From: an uncultured Ruminococcus sp. | Lineage (GTDB): Bacteria > Bacillota_A > Clostridia > Oscillospirales > Acutalibacteraceae | Direction: 5' to 3' | DNA: 20,852 bases | Assembly (NCBI GenBank): GCA_902798605.1 | Contig: CADBXH010000054.1 | Coordinates: 1 to 20,852 of the forward strand | Part shown: piece by piece, positions 7,501 through 15,141 of the stretch | How the letters are laid out: every line of letters starts with the position of its first letter | Position numbering within the stretch: the stretch's first letter is position 1 | Notes under the pieces: generated by a model | What the model saw: the letters and a program-made list of their open reading frames with translations, nothing else | Databases searched by the model: none | What the model was told of the DNA's origin: nothing | Translations under genes and position numbers: made by a program

Positions 7501-7975
7501 TGTGGTAAAAACGCGTCAGAGTCCTGATTACCGCCTCGTGCTTATTGTTTTCTTTGATGTGTCTCTCGCGTTTTCTTGTGATATCCGATATAAAAACATA
7601 GTAAAGTCCGCCGAAGTTTTTATCCTCGACATATTTGCCGTAGTCATTTACCCAGCGAAGGACTCCGTCCTTGCGCCGGATGCGGTACTCTACATAGTCA
7701 TAGTGGTTTTTATTTTCATTGATTTGGCGGATGATAGATTTTGAGATACCCGGATAATCCTCGGGATATACCATTCCGCGGAAGGTGTTGCCCGTGAGCT
7801 CACGGAATTCCTCCTTGCTTCTGCAGCCGAAGATCTCACAAGCTGCTTGGTTAATGTAAAGCAACTCCTCTTCTTCGTCTGCCTTATATATAAAATAGCC
7901 GCCCGGCATCAGATCACAAAACTCGGCTAACAGCGGATTGCTCATATCTATGGGGTCAAAGTGCCGATCTGACAT
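4568..7975 (-). CDS. Soluble hybrid sensor histidine kinase, multiple PAS plus two receiver domains, 1135 aa
   Basis: A phosphorelay sensor with no predicted membrane helix, so it reads a cytoplasmic signal. The start is the ATG at 7975; the upstream ATG at 7993 overlaps the GGAGGTG that serves as ribosome binding site. The N-terminal 590 residues contain a clear PAS domain (about 10-135, with LLYINQAACEIFGC and the PAC segment), then three more divergent PAS-like regions joined by coiled coils near 290-320 and 440-480. The HisKA H-box is FLSNVSHEIRTPMN with H631 as the phosphorylated His. The ATPase shows NAIKFTE (N box), DTGIGIS (G1) and GSTGLGMAITK (G2). Receiver 1 has D922 (LLDRDV) and receiver 2 has D1060 (LMDVRMPEMDG), each with its Thr and Lys. 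There is no HPt domain or partner regulator nearby, so the output is unknown. Confidence 0.93.
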   Translation of the reverse strand: MSDRHFDPIDMSNPLLAEFCDLMPGGYFIYKADEEEELLYINQAACEIFGCRSKEEFRELTGNTFRGMVYPEDYPGISKSIIRQINENKNHYDYVEYRIRRKDGVLRWVNDYGKYVEDKNFGGLYYVFISDITRKRERHIKENNKHEAVIRTLTRFYHTVWVIDDIETEHWTLYFSDTFDNSVIPNSIRKPARETNYSRDREVLVNTMVAPEDRERVQRELSVKEMIKQLKDKDQFSTTFLRQYDDESAPRFFRVDIGKLDLYGNRMGITIGFKDVDSELRAVRDAERALLEVKKAKEENKRLAEQVKIVQGIADLVDSITSMLSNISAMTFSKDAETGVYLACNQEFAEYAHRSEPDDVVGLTDFDIFDEENAERFVEQDQTALSMDEPYVFYEDVPGSDGTETRSLQTTKVRFIDSLGKICIMGLCVDVTEISNIKAREVRQQELEEKLKLQERLLSEQSIREEQDKMINALSSDYRSIYHVDLDADDAVCYRSDPFALDQHDEGVHFPYIKYISKYAEASVDEAYRDGFLQFIDPQNIRGELTKNSIIGYRYLVRRQGEEYYEMIRAASVRSGGDGEETWIHAVVLGFTNVDSEMRESIAKNEALAQALAAAQEANSAKTSFLSNVSHEIRTPMNAIIGLDSLALQDDNISEKTRNYLEKINGSAHHLMMLINDILDMSRIESGRLNLRAEEFSFRGMLEQINSIVMSQCGEKGLRYECRLIGELSDYYFGDDLKLKQVLINILSNAIKFTEAPGKVTFTVERTATFEDKSTLKFVIKDTGIGISDEFIPKLFDPFTQENSEKKNKYGSTGLGMAITKNIVELMNGTITVESEKGFGSEFTVIVTLNNSDHKGMIAGSIKPQDMRVLVVDSDNIAAEHAQLVLGEIGVTADICNSGKDAMRKLRVQSVKHDPYNLVLLDRDVRGKDSLEIAKKIRGTYDKETTVIIMTAFSFDDIMEEAVACGADSFLLKPTNAADVMSEFERVARKNNINLINNSVVVDLKGKRILMAEDVFINAEIMKQLMLKKEALIDHAENGKIAVEMFEKSEPDYYDAVLMDVRMPEMDGLEATQNIRALDRPDAKKVPIIAMTANAFDEDVQRSLQVGMNAHLSKPVEPQHLYNTLEELIWEANRN

Positions 7976-8080
7976 ACAAACACCTCCGATCATAATCCCT
8001 TAAACAAGATTTTCACAGTTCCACTGCGAAAGTCATAATTTTTTTACCTGTTTGTGCAAAAAAACACTTTTACACTTTAT

Positions 8081-8109
8081 ATTTTATCATATTGTTCATC
8101 GCTATGCAA
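8081..8109 (-). promoter_or_regulatory. Promoter of the sensor kinase gene
   Basis: On the minus strand, TTGCAT (complement of 8104-8109) and TAAAAT (complement of 8081-8086) are separated by 17 bases. The start would lie about 100 bases before the kinase ATG. Confidence 0.65.
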
Positions 8110-8165
8110 GAAAAAAAGCATCGCCGTATTTGTTCAATTTGCACAATGGATATGTTTTTTTTCGC

Positions 8166-8194
8166 TTGACCGCAGGAGCGATATGAGATAAAAT
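8166..8194 (+). promoter_or_regulatory. Promoter of nfo
   Basis: TTGACC (8166-8171) and TAAAAT (8189-8194) are separated by 17 bases. AAGGGG lies 5 bases before the ATG at 8229. This promoter diverges from the kinase promoter. Confidence 0.75.
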
Positions 8195-8228
8195 GTATGG
8201 TATAAACTATGAAAAATAAGGGGACAAA

Positions 8229-9098
8229 ATGATTTACATAGGCAATCATGTTTCGGTATCAAAGGGATACCTTGCTATGGGAAAGCACGAGCAAAAGCTC
8301 GGCGGGAACACCTTTGCGTTTTTTCCGAGAAATCCGAGAGGCGGAAAATCAAAAGCCGTGCCTGATGAGGATATCACGGCGCTGAGGGAGTTTATTAAAG
8401 ATAATAATTTCGGCAAGCTTGTCGTTCACGGCGCTTATACTATGAACGTCTGCGCCGCAAAGGAAGAGATCAGGGCAAACTCGCGCGAGATGCTGCGCGA
8501 TGATTTATTGAAATTGCAGGCCTTGCCCGATAACTATTATAACTTTCACCCCGGGTGCCACGTCGGTCAGGGCGCGGAAGTCGGGATAAAGCTTATCGCC
8601 GAGACGCTCGCTGCTGTTGTCGACGAGGTCGAAAGCGCAAGCTCAGCCAAGCTAAAAAATATTGTTTTACTTGAAACTATGGCGGGCAAGGGCAGCGAGA
8701 TCGGCAAAAGCTTTGAGGAGCTCAAAGAGATTATTGATATTGCAGTGTCGCTCGGCGGAGACAGCCTTAAAGCTGAGCTCGGCGTCTGCCTCGACACATG
8801 CCACGTCTGGGACGGCGGGTATAACATCAAAAATGACCTTGACGGCGTGCTGAGTGAATTTGACCGCGTTATCGGCTTGGATAACCTGTATGCCGTTCAC
8901 CTGAACGACAGCAAGAATGAGCTCGGTTCGCACAAGGACCGCCACGAAAAGCTCGGCGAGGGTATTCTCGGCACGGAAGCGCTGAGAGCGGCAGTACAGC
9001 ACCCGCTGCTCCAAGGCCGACCGTTTATCCTTGAAACGCCCAACGACGACGCGGGTTACGCAAGGGAAATAGAAACCGTGAAGGGCTGGATTAAATAA
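8229..9098 (+). CDS. nfo: Endonuclease IV (AP endonuclease), 289 aa
   Basis: Cleaves the DNA backbone 5' of abasic sites and removes blocked 3' ends in base excision repair. It is a single TIM barrel of the AP2Ec family at the usual length. All nine residues matching the trinuclear zinc ligands of E. coli Nfo are visible: H67, H107 (FHPGCH), E149 (LLET), D189 and H192 (CLDTCH), H224 (AVHLNDSK), D237 and H239 (HKDRH), and E269 (ILET). The start is supported by AAGGGG upstream and by MIYIGNHVS, the family's usual N-terminus. It has its own promoter and a terminator shared with the convergent glycosyltransferase operon. Its product matters for surviving DNA damage, including in dormant spores; that link is from general knowledge. 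Confidence 0.96.
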   Translation: MIYIGNHVSVSKGYLAMGKHEQKLGGNTFAFFPRNPRGGKSKAVPDEDITALREFIKDNNFGKLVVHGAYTMNVCAAKEEIRANSREMLRDDLLKLQALPDNYYNFHPGCHVGQGAEVGIKLIAETLAAVVDEVESASSAKLKNIVLLETMAGKGSEIGKSFEELKEIIDIAVSLGGDSLKAELGVCLDTCHVWDGGYNIKNDLDGVLSEFDRVIGLDNLYAVHLNDSKNELGSHKDRHEKLGEGILGTEALRAAVQHPLLQGRPFILETPNDDAGYAREIETVKGWIK

Positions 9099-9143
9099 GC
9101 CGCTTGACGTTCAGCGTTCAAAAAACTAATAACCATAAAGAAA

Positions 9144-9188
9144 AACCTGCCATTCCGAGCTTCCGCTTAGGATGACAGGTTGCTTTTT
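9144..9188. terminator. Bidirectional terminator between nfo and the GT4 operon
   Basis: AACCTG-C-CAT(T)CC (9144-9156) pairs with GGATG-A-CAGGTT (9170-9181), with a T-run to the right and an A-run to the left. It serves nfo on the plus strand and the glycosyltransferase operon on the minus strand. Confidence 0.85.
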
Positions 9189-9194
9189 GTTTTA

Positions 9195-10370
9195 TTATGC
9201 AGGGGAAGATTCTTCTTCCTGTGCTTGCTTCAACACATCTTCATACAGCTCAACAACACGCTCTACAAAACGCTTATCGTTGAACATCTTAATCTTTTCG
9301 AGCGCTTTCCGGCTCATTTTTTCACGAAGCTCTTTGTCCAAAAGGATTTTTGAAACAGCGTCCGTAAATTCCTGCTCGTTCTCGTAGATAAAGCCGTTTT
9401 CACCGTTTTCAATAACGTTTATCAGGCAATCGTCTTTGCGGCAAACCTGCGGCAGGCCGCACGCCATAGCCTCGTAATAAGTCATTCCCTGAACCTCAAA
9501 GGTCGACGCACATACAAACACATCTCCCAATGCGTAATAGCGATAGACTTCATCCGGCTCTACTCCGCCCGTAAAGTGAACACGATCCGATATTCCCGAT
9601 TGCTCGCAGTATTTCTCCAACCGCTTTTTGTCGGGACCGTCGCCCACGATCACAAGCTGAGCCTCCGGAACGACCTTGAGCAGCGACGCAAAGTACTGCA
9701 ATATCTCCATTAGGTTCTTTTCTTTGCTGACGCGCGTGACCGTAACCACCGTTAAGCCGTTGTCCTCGATATTATACTTGCGCATAAGCTCGGCTTTTTC
9801 CTCTGCCGATACAGGCCGCTGAAACTTTTCCGTGCGTATGCCGCTGGGGATCACCGAAACAATATCGTTATACGGCTGCATCCATACAAGTCCGCGTGAC
9901 TTTTCAGACGGAACTATGATCGCGTCGGCGTGCGGATAGTTTATCTTGCCGAAAACTTTTCCTCCCGCGCGAACAGGCGGAATATCATAAAAACGACCGA
10001 AAATGTATTTTGCAAAATCGGTATGATTATTCATAACAAGCGGCGTATTTGTTTCTTTTGCTATTCTAATGGCGATCCTGCCGATCATTCCCTCGGTATG
10101 GGAATTGATGATATCGGGGTTCCAGCTTATCAGCTCATCGATCAACGGATCCTTATGCTTTATGCAAATACGCTCCTTCGGATAATACAGCGCGGGAACA
10201 GAGCACAAAAAACAGTCGTCGCCGTTTTTAAATGATTTACCGTTGTAGGACGGCGCAAGTACCCTTACCTCGTGACCGAGCTGACGCAATCCGCTGACAA
10301 GTGTGCTCAACACGGTGACCACGCCGTTTGTCTGGTATTTATATGTATCCGAACAAATAAGTATTTTCAT
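9195..10370 (-). CDS. GT4 glycosyltransferase, likely diacylglycerol glycosyltransferase-like, 391 aa
   Basis: A GT-B fold enzyme of family GT4 using a nucleotide sugar in the cytoplasm. The N-terminus (MKILICSDTYKYQTNGVVTV) matches the start typical of monoglycosyl-diacylglycerol synthases, with a Gly-rich donor loop and basic residues nearby. The C-terminal half has VTVTRVSKEKN, VIVGDGPDKKRLE and the E-x7-E motif (E292 to E300, FEVQGMTYYEAMACGLP) followed by NGENGF. It is the second gene of a two-gene operon, 27 bases behind another GT4 gene. Adjacent enzymes of this kind in streptococci (alMGS and CpoA) and Listeria (LafA/LafB) make the two-sugar glycolipid used in membranes and as a lipoteichoic acid anchor. 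That role is inferred from size, N-terminus and pairing; GT4 substrates cannot be read from sequence alone. Confidence 0.85.
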   Translation of the reverse strand: MKILICSDTYKYQTNGVVTVLSTLVSGLRQLGHEVRVLAPSYNGKSFKNGDDCFLCSVPALYYPKERICIKHKDPLIDELISWNPDIINSHTEGMIGRIAIRIAKETNTPLVMNNHTDFAKYIFGRFYDIPPVRAGGKVFGKINYPHADAIIVPSEKSRGLVWMQPYNDIVSVIPSGIRTEKFQRPVSAEEKAELMRKYNIEDNGLTVVTVTRVSKEKNLMEILQYFASLLKVVPEAQLVIVGDGPDKKRLEKYCEQSGISDRVHFTGGVEPDEVYRYYALGDVFVCASTFEVQGMTYYEAMACGLPQVCRKDDCLINVIENGENGFIYENEQEFTDAVSKILLDKELREKMSRKALEKIKMFNDKRFVERVVELYEDVLKQAQEEESSPA

Positions 10371-10397
10371 AATCTTATTCTCCTGTTCTGTGCGCCG

Positions 10398-11435
10398 TCA
10401 AACTTTCCTTGAAGCGCATTTTGAATACATGTCTTTCCACATTTCATATATTTTAGGCTCGCTGTATGTTTCGTAAATCTCCGCAGACAGCTCTGCCATT
10501 CGCGCACAGTATTCGCTGTCGCTTTGCAGCTTGCGAATATGCCCGACAAATTCCTCTGTATCGGAGCCGCAGAGATAATAATCCTTGTAAACCGTTTTGT
10601 AAGGCGGAAGATCTCTCAGTAAAATCGGGGTTCCGGCAGCAGCCGCCTCTAAAATCGACATACTGAACTGTTCGTGGAAGGACGGCAAAAAGAAAAGGTC
10701 GGACGCGTGCAGAAGCTCATAGACCTCCTCGCGCGTAATGATCCCCGTGAAATTCAGATTCTTCGGCGGGTCATTTACAAGCTCTTTTAGTTCTTTATGT
10801 CCGTCGCTGATCGCGCCGAAAGAAAAGCCTCCCGCCCACACGAACTTGACATCGGGCAGCTTGCGCGCGCACTCGGCAAAATCGAGAATACCCTTTCTGG
10901 TTTGGAGCTGTCCCGAGCCCATAACGACAAAATCATCTTGCCCATAGCCGTACTTTTTTCTGAGCTCATCGCGCTGCGAAGGGCTTATTTTCTTAAAGCC
11001 GTCGGCAGCTACAACATTAGGGATCCAGAATATTCTGTCTTTGCTTACTCCGTATTTCTCCAAAACCTCCGCCGTATCGGGATGAACGATATGCAGATAA
11101 TCGGCGCTGCGGTAAAACGAGATCATATACGAATAGAACATCTTTTGGAACGGCTTAGGCAAACTCAAAGAACCGTCTACTGTTTCGGGCATCAAGTGAA
11201 CCGACGCTATCGTCGGAATCTTTAATCGTTTAAGACAAAAATAGCTGACAAGGTCCAGCGTATGGCAGTGAAGAATATCACAATGGCGCAAACCGTGACG
11301 AGTTATGCTTATATCGTCCTTGCCGTATTTTGTCAGCAGATTGATTAGCTCCGCGTACGCGCTGCCTACTCCCTGCGCCTTAATAGAAGTCGCCAGCGAA
11401 CGCATTCCTGCTTTAATCAAACGATCACATCCCAT
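10398..11435 (-). CDS. GT4 glycosyltransferase, first gene of the pair, 345 aa
   Basis: A GT-B family GT4 enzyme. The N-terminus has SLATSIKAQGVGSAYAELINLL, like the K-S-G-(I/V)-G-R-A opening of CpoA-type second-step glycolipid glycosyltransferases, then CDILHCHTLDL. The C-terminal domain contains GSGQLQTRKGILDF and the E-x7-E motif (E255 to E263, HEQFSMSILEAAAAGTP). Its start is uncertain: the ATG at 11435 has only a weak ribosome binding site and sits about 16 bases from the expected transcript start, while the next ATG at 11405 has AGG too close. The N-terminus looks complete by family comparison. By analogy with CpoA it might add the second sugar to the lipid made by the downstream gene product, although an ordinary surface-polysaccharide role is equally open. 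Confidence 0.83.
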   Translation of the reverse strand: MGCDRLIKAGMRSLATSIKAQGVGSAYAELINLLTKYGKDDISITRHGLRHCDILHCHTLDLVSYFCLKRLKIPTIASVHLMPETVDGSLSLPKPFQKMFYSYMISFYRSADYLHIVHPDTAEVLEKYGVSKDRIFWIPNVVAADGFKKISPSQRDELRKKYGYGQDDFVVMGSGQLQTRKGILDFAECARKLPDVKFVWAGGFSFGAISDGHKELKELVNDPPKNLNFTGIITREEVYELLHASDLFFLPSFHEQFSMSILEAAAAGTPILLRDLPPYKTVYKDYYLCGSDTEEFVGHIRKLQSDSEYCARMAELSAEIYETYSEPKIYEMWKDMYSKCASRKV

Positions 11436-11457
11436 TTTTAAACTTACTTTAAAATTA

Positions 11458-11466
11458 ATTATACCA
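11458..11466 (-). promoter_or_regulatory. Extended -10 promoter of the GT4 operon
   Basis: On the minus strand, TGGTATAAT forms an extended -10 element, with no good -35 at 16-18 bases. Transcription would start near 11451, leaving a very short leader before the ATG at 11435. Confidence 0.6.
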
Positions 11467-11593
11467 CATAATTTATTAAAAATCTACACTAAATCTTTAA
11501 AAATGTCAGAATACAAACGTGCAAAGAGATCGCCGTCGCATATACCCTGCACGTTTTTGGCTTATATAGTAACTATTTTTCAGACAAATCAAA

Positions 11594-11630
11594 AGGCACT
11601 ATGACTGAATGTATCAATGCCATAGTACCT
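11594..11630 (-). terminator. Terminator of the capE-like gene
   Basis: AGGCACTATG and CATAGTACCT form a 10-bp stem with one mismatch about 35 bases beyond the stop. On the minus strand it is followed by TTTTGATTTG, a moderate T-run. Confidence 0.65.
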
Positions 11631-11664
11631 GTGTGTTAAACTATTTCAAAAAACGCGTCTGCTT

Positions 11665-12696
11665 TTATTTTAACTGCTCCTGAACATAATCGGTAGTCAA
11701 AATCTTCTTTACCGTACCTTCAACGTCGAGCAGATTAGTGTTGTGGCTGGTGTAAGACTCGTCGGCCTCGGTGTCAACCTCGCCCTTGACTACGAACTGA
11801 TCGTAGTTGAGGTCGCGGCTGTCGGCAGCCACACGGTAGTATTGACCCATATCCTCGGCACGGAGCTTCTCTTCCCTCGTCATAAGAGTCTCGTAGAGCT
11901 TTTCGCCGTGGCGTGTACCGATGATATGTGTTCCGGTATCGCCGAACAACTGCTGAACCGCCTTAGCGAGAGTGCCGATGGTTGAAGCGTCTGCCTTTTG
12001 GATAAACAAATCTCCGGGATCAGCGTGCTCAAACGCAAACTTAACGAGGTCAACCGCCTCATCAAGATTCATCAAAAAGCGAGTCATATCGGGATTTGTG
12101 ATCGTGATCGGCTTGCCCGACTTGATCTGGTCGATAAAGAGCGGTATAACCGAACCGCGGCTGCACATTACGTTGCCGTAACGTGTGCAGGAGATCACCG
12201 TACCGCCACGCTCAGCCGCAACACGAGCGTTTGCCGTAACAACGTGCTCCATCAGCGCCTTTGAGATTCCCATTGCGTTGATCGGATACGCCGCCTTGTC
12301 CGTCGACAGGCAAACAACGCGCTTTACTCCGCATCTCATAGCCGCGTGAAGCATATTGTCGGTACCCTCAACATTGGTGCGAACCGCCTCCATCGGGAAG
12401 AACTCACACGAGGGGACCTGCTTGAGCGCCGCCGCGTGGAAAACATAATCTACTCCCCACATAGCGTCTCTTATCGACTGAGGAAAACGAACGTTTCCGA
12501 TGAAAAATTTTACTTTGTGGGCATAATCGGGGAAGCGCGCCTGCAAATCATGGCGCATATCATCCTGCTTTTTCTCATCGCGAGAAAAAATGCGGATCTC
12601 TCCGATATCCGTTGTCAAAAAATGCTTTAGCACGGTGTTGCCGAATGAACCCGTACCGCCTGTTATCATTAATGTTGCTCCGTTGAATGCTGACAT
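11665..12696 (-). CDS. capE: CapE-type UDP-N-acetylglucosamine 4,6-dehydratase, 343 aa
   Basis: An extended short-chain dehydrogenase/reductase that converts UDP-GlcNAc to 4-keto-6-deoxy sugar nucleotides, the entry to rare deoxy-amino sugars of capsules. Residues 13-19 (GGTGSFG) are the NAD(P) loop and RDEKKQDDMRHDL is the nucleotide-sugar region of this family. The active site shows S131-T132-D133-K134 and then M142-G-I-S-K146, where the usual Tyr of YxxxK is Met. That substitution is a feature of S. aureus CapE and separates it from the PseB/FlaA1 enzymes, which keep Tyr. The ATG at 12696 has AGGAAAGGA upstream and a near-perfect promoter. The partners capF and capG, which would complete a UDP-FucNAc route, are not in the window, so the sugar product used is uncertain. 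Confidence 0.9.
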   Translation of the reverse strand: MSAFNGATLMITGGTGSFGNTVLKHFLTTDIGEIRIFSRDEKKQDDMRHDLQARFPDYAHKVKFFIGNVRFPQSIRDAMWGVDYVFHAAALKQVPSCEFFPMEAVRTNVEGTDNMLHAAMRCGVKRVVCLSTDKAAYPINAMGISKALMEHVVTANARVAAERGGTVISCTRYGNVMCSRGSVIPLFIDQIKSGKPITITNPDMTRFLMNLDEAVDLVKFAFEHADPGDLFIQKADASTIGTLAKAVQQLFGDTGTHIIGTRHGEKLYETLMTREEKLRAEDMGQYYRVAADSRDLNYDQFVVKGEVDTEADESYTSHNTNLLDVEGTVKKILTTDYVQEQLK

Positions 12697-12730
12697 AATA
12701 TAGTCCTTTCCTGATTGACAATATAAATAA

Positions 12731-12759
12731 ATTATATCTTTTCAGCAATTATTTGTCAA
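12731..12759 (-). promoter_or_regulatory. Consensus promoter of the capE-like gene
   Basis: On the minus strand, TTGACA (complement of 12754-12759) and TATAAT (complement of 12731-12736) are separated by 17 bases. Both hexamers are perfect. The leader is about 28 bases. Confidence 0.88.
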
Positions 12760-12825
12760 GGTGATTTTGTTTATGACACCTTGCTTTTTCGTTGTTTCCG
12801 CGATAAAAGCCTTTTTTATTTTTTC

Positions 12826-12854
12826 TTGAAATCACACCGGAAGAATGATATAAT
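12826..12854 (+). promoter_or_regulatory. Promoter of the HAD-FGGY-GtrA operon
   Basis: TTGAAA (12826-12831) and TATAAT (12849-12854) are separated by 17 bases. It diverges from the capE promoter, about 70 bases away. Confidence 0.85.
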
Positions 12855-12894
12855 TTACACAAAGCAAAAAACGCATAACATATAGGAGTAAACA

Positions 12895-13530
12895 ATGAAT
12901 GTATATGATTTTGACGGAACGATTTTTTATTCAGACTGCTCGATCGGTTTCGGATTTTGGTGTATGAATCGCCATCCAAAGCTGTGGTTCACCTTTTTTC
13001 CGAAGGCTGTAAAATATGTTATTCAGCACAAAAGAGGCAAGGTCCCCAACTGCCTGATGCAGCGCAAGATCTTCAGCTACCTGACGATGATCGACGATTT
13101 TGATGTGCAGATCGAACGCTACTGGGACAAGTATGAAAAGAAAATATCGGCGTGGTATCTTGCTCAGAAAAAGGACGACGACCTTATTATCAGCGCGTCG
13201 CCGCTGTGTATTATCGAGCCGATCGCTAACCGTCTGGGCGTGCGCTGTATAGCGACGGAATATGACCGTGAATTCGGAGTTTTCACCAACAACCTGATGT
13301 ACGCAAAGGAAAAGGCAAAGTATATCTTTGACCACGGATTTCCGATAATCGACAACTTTTACTCCGACTCGCTTGCAGACACCCCGCTCGCCTTATGCGC
13401 CGAAAAAGCCTATCTGGTGACTAATAACGCCACAACGCTGACAGACTGGCCGGAGCTTGACGAGGAAACCATGAAAAAGGTGAAAAAGAAAATCAATACC
13501 GGATGGAAGGTCCATCTCAGAGAGGATTGA
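12895..13530 (+). CDS. HAD-IB family phosphatase, 211 aa
   Basis: A soluble haloacid dehalogenase-type phosphatase. Motif I is YDFDGT (D5 nucleophile, D7 general acid), motif II is IISASP, and motif IV is YSDSLADTPL, carrying the acidic magnesium ligands. A mainly helical insertion of about 80 residues after motif I, rich in Trp, Phe and Lys, forms the C1 cap that sets specificity. AGGAG lies 8 bases before the ATG. The gene starts an operon in which only 3 bases separate it from the FGGY kinase gene, followed by a GtrA-like gene, so its substrate is probably a sugar phosphate or lipid-linked phosphate in the same pathway. This is inference: HAD-IB members also include SerB-like and phosphatidylglycerophosphatase-like enzymes. 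Confidence 0.88.
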   Translation: MNVYDFDGTIFYSDCSIGFGFWCMNRHPKLWFTFFPKAVKYVIQHKRGKVPNCLMQRKIFSYLTMIDDFDVQIERYWDKYEKKISAWYLAQKKDDDLIISASPLCIIEPIANRLGVRCIATEYDREFGVFTNNLMYAKEKAKYIFDHGFPIIDNFYSDSLADTPLALCAEKAYLVTNNATTLTDWPELDEETMKKVKKKINTGWKVHLRED

Positions 13531-13533
13531 GCC

Positions 13534-15126
13534 ATGTATGTCATCATTTATGATTTTGGTACGAGCGAATTAAAAACCTGTCTTTTTGATATTGACTCGG
13601 ATATCCGGATCATTTCAAGCGCGACCGCGCACTATCAGCTGTATATTCTTGAAAACGGCGGCGCCGAACAGGACACCGAGGAATGGTGGCAGGCGATATG
13701 TCAGACAACAAAGGAGTTGTTTGCGCAGACAGATATAAATCCCGAGCAGGTATCGGGACTGGCTTTTTGCGCTCAGATGCAGGGTGTAGTTCTGGTGGAC
13801 AAGAACGGTAATGCTCTCAGGCCGGCGATGAGTTTTATGGATCAGCGCGGCGAAAAAGAATTCAAGGCTTGTATGGGCAAGGGACTGATCAAGGTATCGG
13901 GCTGCAACCTGTTCAAGCTGCTAAAGAATTTGCGCGTTAATTATGCCGGCTCAACAAGTGTAAAGGATCCCGTGTGGAAATACAAATGGGTCGAAAACAA
14001 CGAACCTGAGATTTTTTCAAAGGTATATAAGTGGCTTGATGTCAGCGACTATCTGGTATCGCGCTGTACCGGAAAAATCAACAGGACGGCGGACTCCGCG
14101 TTTGCTACCTTCCTTTACGACACACGCAAGGGAAAGGAAGGCTGGAACAAAGGCCTTGTTAAGATGTATAAGGTGAATCCCGAGCACCTTGCGCCGATCA
14201 TCAACAGTACGGATAATGTCGGCGGACTGACTCAAAAAGCCGCGAGTGAGCTCGGTTTAAAAGCGGGTACGCCTGTTTACGGAGGCGGCGGAGACACCAC
14301 TTTTGTCAATATCGGAGCAGGCTGCACTAAGCCGGGCGATACACATATTTATGTAGGGACATCAGGCTGGGTATCGACTTTTCTCGATTATCAGACAGTC
14401 GACATCAACGCGATGATAACCGGCGTTATGTCTGCAAAACGCGGCTGCTTCAACTATTTTGCAGAGCTGGAAACAGCCGGAAAATGCTTTGAATGGGTAA
14501 TGAAGCACCTTGCTCTGGACGAGATAAACATATATCTCAAAAAGACAAAGGTGACAGAGGATATCGAGAGTAAATACAAAAGCCTTTACGATTACCTTTC
14601 CGCCGAGGTAAGCAAGGTCCCGGCGGGAGCTAACGGCGTTATTTTTACCCCGTGGCTTCACGGCAACCGCTGTCCGTTTGAGGATTCCAACGCGGCAGGA
14701 ATGTTTTTTAATATCAAGCTTGAAACAGGCAAGCGTGAACTGATCCGCGCGGTTTTGGAGGGCATATGCTATCACCTGCGCTGGATGCTTGAATGTGAAG
14801 CGAAAAAGGTAAAAACCTCTGACAAGCTGCGCTTTGTCGGCGGCGGCTCGCTCTCTCCTGTCACCTGCCAAATACTTGCCGATATTACCTGCCGAACGGT
14901 TGAAACCGTTGACAACACACAGGAGGTCGGCGCTATCGGTACCGCTTTGGTCGTTGCGGCAGGGATCAAAAAGACGGACGTGCTAAAGCTCTCGCAACAG
15001 CTTATTAAGCCCAACCGCGTCTATAAACCCGATCCCGAAAACAAAGAAGTATACGAACGCAATTACAGAGTATTCAAAAAGCTATACAAGGCTAACGCCT
15101 CAAATTTCAAGGACTTGAACGCCTGA
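13534..15126 (+). CDS. FGGY-family carbohydrate kinase, xylulokinase-like, 530 aa
   Basis: An ATP-dependent kinase for a pentulose, hexulose or polyol. The N-terminal ATPase fold opens with IIYDFGTSELKTCLFD, the phosphate-1 motif with Asp and a Gly-Thr-Ser loop. AFCAQMQGVVLVD and SFMDQRG match the substrate-contact region of xylulokinases, where Met-Gln-Gly and Asp-Gln-Arg are characteristic. GGGGDTTFVNIGAGC and VGTSGWVS form the second domain's loops, and RFVGGGSLSPVTCQILADI is the adenosine motif. GAGAGGAT precedes the ATG, 3 bases after the HAD gene stop. At 530 residues it is slightly longer than a typical XylB, and there is no xylA, transporter or sugar-responsive regulator beside it. 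Translational coupling to the HAD phosphatase and GtrA gene suggests use in making a surface component rather than sugar catabolism, but this is only contextual. Confidence 0.87.
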   Translation: MYVIIYDFGTSELKTCLFDIDSDIRIISSATAHYQLYILENGGAEQDTEEWWQAICQTTKELFAQTDINPEQVSGLAFCAQMQGVVLVDKNGNALRPAMSFMDQRGEKEFKACMGKGLIKVSGCNLFKLLKNLRVNYAGSTSVKDPVWKYKWVENNEPEIFSKVYKWLDVSDYLVSRCTGKINRTADSAFATFLYDTRKGKEGWNKGLVKMYKVNPEHLAPIINSTDNVGGLTQKAASELGLKAGTPVYGGGGDTTFVNIGAGCTKPGDTHIYVGTSGWVSTFLDYQTVDINAMITGVMSAKRGCFNYFAELETAGKCFEWVMKHLALDEINIYLKKTKVTEDIESKYKSLYDYLSAEVSKVPAGANGVIFTPWLHGNRCPFEDSNAAGMFFNIKLETGKRELIRAVLEGICYHLRWMLECEAKKVKTSDKLRFVGGGSLSPVTCQILADITCRTVETVDNTQEVGAIGTALVVAAGIKKTDVLKLSQQLIKPNRVYKPDPENKEVYERNYRVFKKLYKANASNFKDLNA

Positions 15127-15141
15127 AAACGGAGACAAAAA

